NCBI GenBank assembly: GCA_002347565.1
Contig: DDXR01000029.1
Location: forward strand, 1 to 7,117
DNA length: 7,117 bases
Source: a bacterium UBP2_UBA2255
Lineage (GTDB): Bacteria > Edwardsbacteria > AC1 > EtOH8
Reading direction: 5' to 3'
Below, one piece after another: positions 5,497 to 7,117 of this stretch. The number at the start of each line of letters is the position of its first letter. Positions within the stretch are counted from its first letter, which is position 1. Both the position numbers and the translations under genes were made by a program. Under the pieces are notes generated by a model. The model ran no database searches, was not told where the DNA came from, and saw only the letters and a program-made list of their open reading frames with translations.

Positions 5497-6866
5497 GGAG
5501 CCATTCATCGCCCGGCGGCCAGGCCGCGGTGGCACAACCCGGGCGGCACGCCGCCCGCCGGTTCGGCCTGCTGGTGGCCGCGCTGCTCTGGTGCGGCCTC
5601 GCGGCGGCGCAGCCGGCGCTGGTGGCTGACCACCTGGCCGTGGCCGCCTACGCCGGCATCCCCCAGCAGTACATCGACACGGTCAAGACCTGGTGGGTGA
5701 CGGTGCCGGGCGAGTCGCACTCGTCCGGCTACCGCATCGGCCTGGCGCTGCTGGCCGCCGCCGAGCCGCGCTTCGCGGTGGCCATCCGGGAGAGCGGCAC
5801 GCCGGACAGCCTGCCCGCCGGCGCCCTGCGGTTCAGCCGTGCCAGCTGGGGCGACGTCGGCTCGGCCACGGGCTGGCGCTACGGCTACGGCGAGGAGGAC
5901 TGGTACACCAGCCAGACCGCCCGGTCGCGCACCGCCGCGGGGATCCGCTACTGCAACACCCACGGCCGGCCGCTCCATGCCACGGGTTTCGGCTGGTGCT
6001 GGGACATGACATGGCTGAACGGACCCGGAGGAACGAGGGATTCGGTGCATCAGGTGCGCTGGGCCGGCTCGTCCGAGGGCGGGCCCCAGGGGAATTTGAT
6101 ATGGGGGCTGGACGCCGCCGACTCCTCCCTGACCGGCAACAGCGTCTGCATGGACACCTACCTGGCCGCGACACAGCGCTACATCGACTCCTGCGCGGCC
6201 AACGGCTGGCCCACCACGGTGTTCTTCACCACCGGCCCGGTGGACGGCAACGACAACAGCGAGAACGGCTACCAGCGCGAGGTCAAGCACCAGTACCTGC
6301 GGCAGTACGTGGCGCAGGACACGGCCCGGGTGCTGTTCGACTACGCCGACATCCTGTGCTGGAGCGACGCCGGTGACCAGCACATCGCCACCTGGAACGA
6401 CGGCGGCACGCCCCGCGCCTATCCCCAGATCCACGCCGACAACATGCTCGACACCAACGGCTCGTACGTCGAGGACGGCGACCACATCGGGCAGCGCGGC
6501 GCCATCCGGCTGGCCAAGGCCATGTGGTGGATGCTCTCAAGGCTGGCGGGATGGGACGGGACCCCGGCCGGGGTCTCGTCCGATGTGCCGGTCGTAAAAG
6601 TTGATCCGGCGCTGCGCCTGTCCGTGCAGCCCAACCCGTTCCGGCAGCGGGCCAGCATCTCGTATACGGTCGGGCGCGCGGGCGAAGTCGAGCTGGCGGT
6701 CTACAACGCCATCGGCCAGAGGGTCCGCACGATACTTCGATCTCGAAAAGGACCAGGGACGTATTCCGCGACGTTCGAGGCCGGCACTTATCCCGCCGGC
6801 GTCTATTACTGCCGGCTGCGCGCCGGCGATGTGGTAATGACAAGCAAGTCCATCATCGTGCGGTGA
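5493..6866 (+). CDS. Secreted SGNH-hydrolase-like protein with type IX sorting domain
   Basis: The 457-residue product starts at an ATG overlapping the pfp stop (ATGA), with GGAGG (5484-5488) four bases upstream. A long polar N-region is followed by a hydrophobic core (about 25-38) and probable cleavage after AAA/AAAQ near residue 40. The central part (about 45-355) looks like an SGNH/GDSL-type esterase or acylhydrolase: PGESHSSG (72-79), where S75 could be the nucleophile; TTGPVDGNDN (246-255), a possible oxyanion Asn block; and EDGDHIGQRG (327-336), a D-x-x-H block (D328, H331) near the end as in that superfamily. The natural substrate is unknown. Residues about 374-457 form a type IX (Por) C-terminal sorting domain: SVQPNPF, a beta-rich AVYNAIGQRVRTI segment, GTYPAGVYYCRL and a terminal SKSIIVR. 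Export across both membranes and surface attachment or release is therefore expected. The hydrolase call is moderate because block I is GES rather than GDS; the sorting domain is clear. Confidence 0.82.
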   Translation: MRSHSSPGGQAAVAQPGRHAARRFGLLVAALLWCGLAAAQPALVADHLAVAAYAGIPQQYIDTVKTWWVTVPGESHSSGYRIGLALLAAAEPRFAVAIRESGTPDSLPAGALRFSRASWGDVGSATGWRYGYGEEDWYTSQTARSRTAAGIRYCNTHGRPLHATGFGWCWDMTWLNGPGGTRDSVHQVRWAGSSEGGPQGNLIWGLDAADSSLTGNSVCMDTYLAATQRYIDSCAANGWPTTVFFTTGPVDGNDNSENGYQREVKHQYLRQYVAQDTARVLFDYADILCWSDAGDQHIATWNDGGTPRAYPQIHADNMLDTNGSYVEDGDHIGQRGAIRLAKAMWWMLSRLAGWDGTPAGVSSDVPVVKVDPALRLSVQPNPFRQRASISYTVGRAGEVELAVYNAIGQRVRTILRSRKGPGTYSATFEAGTYPAGVYYCRLRAGDVVMTSKSIIVR

Positions 6867-6874
6867 TGTTGCCC

Positions 6875-7117
6875 ATGAGAACGAAGATCGCGGTCTGTCT
6901 GTTGGCCGCCTGCGCGGCCGTCGCGCGGGCCGACAAGGTCACCATCTCCGTGATGGACCTCAATGTGACCTCCGGCGTGTCAGCGGGCGAGGCCGTGATG
7001 CTGACGGATAAACTGCTCAACGAGCTGGTGAACAACGGCGCCTACAAGGTGGTGGAGCGTTCCAAGCGTGACGAGATACTGAAGGAACAGGGTTTCCAGC
7101 AGACCGGCGCCTGCGAC
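6875..7117 (+). CDS. CsgG/FlgO-like envelope protein, 5' part, cut by the window end
   Basis: 81 codons are present and the frame runs off the window. After an export signal the mature start TISVMDLNVTSGVSAGEAVMLTDKL-type stretch continues into ELVNNG, YKVVERSKRDEILKEQGF and QTG. This pattern (strand-hydrophobic MDL, then LTDKLLNELV, then the VVERS...I.EQGF block) matches the N-terminal alpha/beta domain of CsgG, FlgO and related outer-membrane-associated proteins. The signal is ambiguous: LAAC (residues 10-13) could be a lipobox, as in true CsgG, but lies very close to the N terminus; ARA-D (residues 18-21) could be a signal peptidase I site. ATG 6875 is preferred, with a weak GGTGAT (6862-6867) upstream. 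An in-frame ATG at 6866 overlaps the preceding stop (TGATG) and would add three residues. Either way it is closely coupled to the hydrolase gene. Confidence 0.75.
   Translation, partial: MRTKIAVCLLAACAAVARADKVTISVMDLNVTSGVSAGEAVMLTDKLLNELVNNGAYKVVERSKRDEILKEQGFQQTGACD

Noticed and set aside
1..7117. CRISPR arrays, insertion sequences, toxin-antitoxin or defence genes
   Set aside because: No regularly spaced repeats, transposase motifs, terminal inverted repeats or known defence domains were seen on either strand.

Overview
The window is a high-GC bacterial segment. All protein genes lie on the + strand and are tightly packed. A C-terminal domain of the type IX secretion (Por) type on a secreted hydrolase, a long-form pyrophosphate-dependent phosphofructokinase, a beta-barrel-like outer-membrane protein ending in Phe and a CsgG-like protein point to a diderm of the Fibrobacteres-Chlorobi-Bacteroidetes/Gemmatimonadota sphere or a neighbouring candidate phylum. 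This lineage call is inferred from gene content only.

Region 1 (1-191): the window opens inside a tRNA. Only the part from about tRNA position 35 is present, with its T arm, acceptor 3' strand and encoded CCA. The bases read as tRNA-Phe. A perfect 10-bp hairpin with a GCGA loop follows and probably terminates the tRNA transcript. Next come a 14-bp GC palindrome and a near-consensus sigma-70 promoter (TTGACA-17-TATAAA).

Region 2 (192-1126): a two-gene unit. It holds a stand-alone V4R-type small-molecule sensor protein with intact predicted zinc ligands, and an overlapping ORF for an unrecognised small helical protein. The unit ends in a clear rho-independent terminator.

Region 3 (1137-2546): a consensus promoter (TTGACA-17-TATAAT) drives a 438-residue signal-peptide-bearing protein, probably an outer-membrane beta-barrel.

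Region 4 (2547-7117): a probable operon. It starts with comF (zinc-ribbon plus phosphoribosyltransferase-like). A 697-residue PPi-phosphofructokinase follows, fused at its C terminus to a complete cyclic-nucleotide-binding domain. That gene overlaps by four bases (ATGA) a secreted SGNH-hydrolase-like protein with a type IX sorting domain. Almost touching it is the 5' end of a CsgG/FlgO-like envelope protein, cut by the window edge.

The most notable item is the glycolytic enzyme with its own cyclic-nucleotide sensor, which suggests direct second-messenger control of the fructose-6-phosphate/fructose-1,6-bisphosphate step. The second is the isolated V4R sensor with its small partner, a compact cassette with its own promoter and terminator. 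No mobile element, CRISPR array or integrase is visible.
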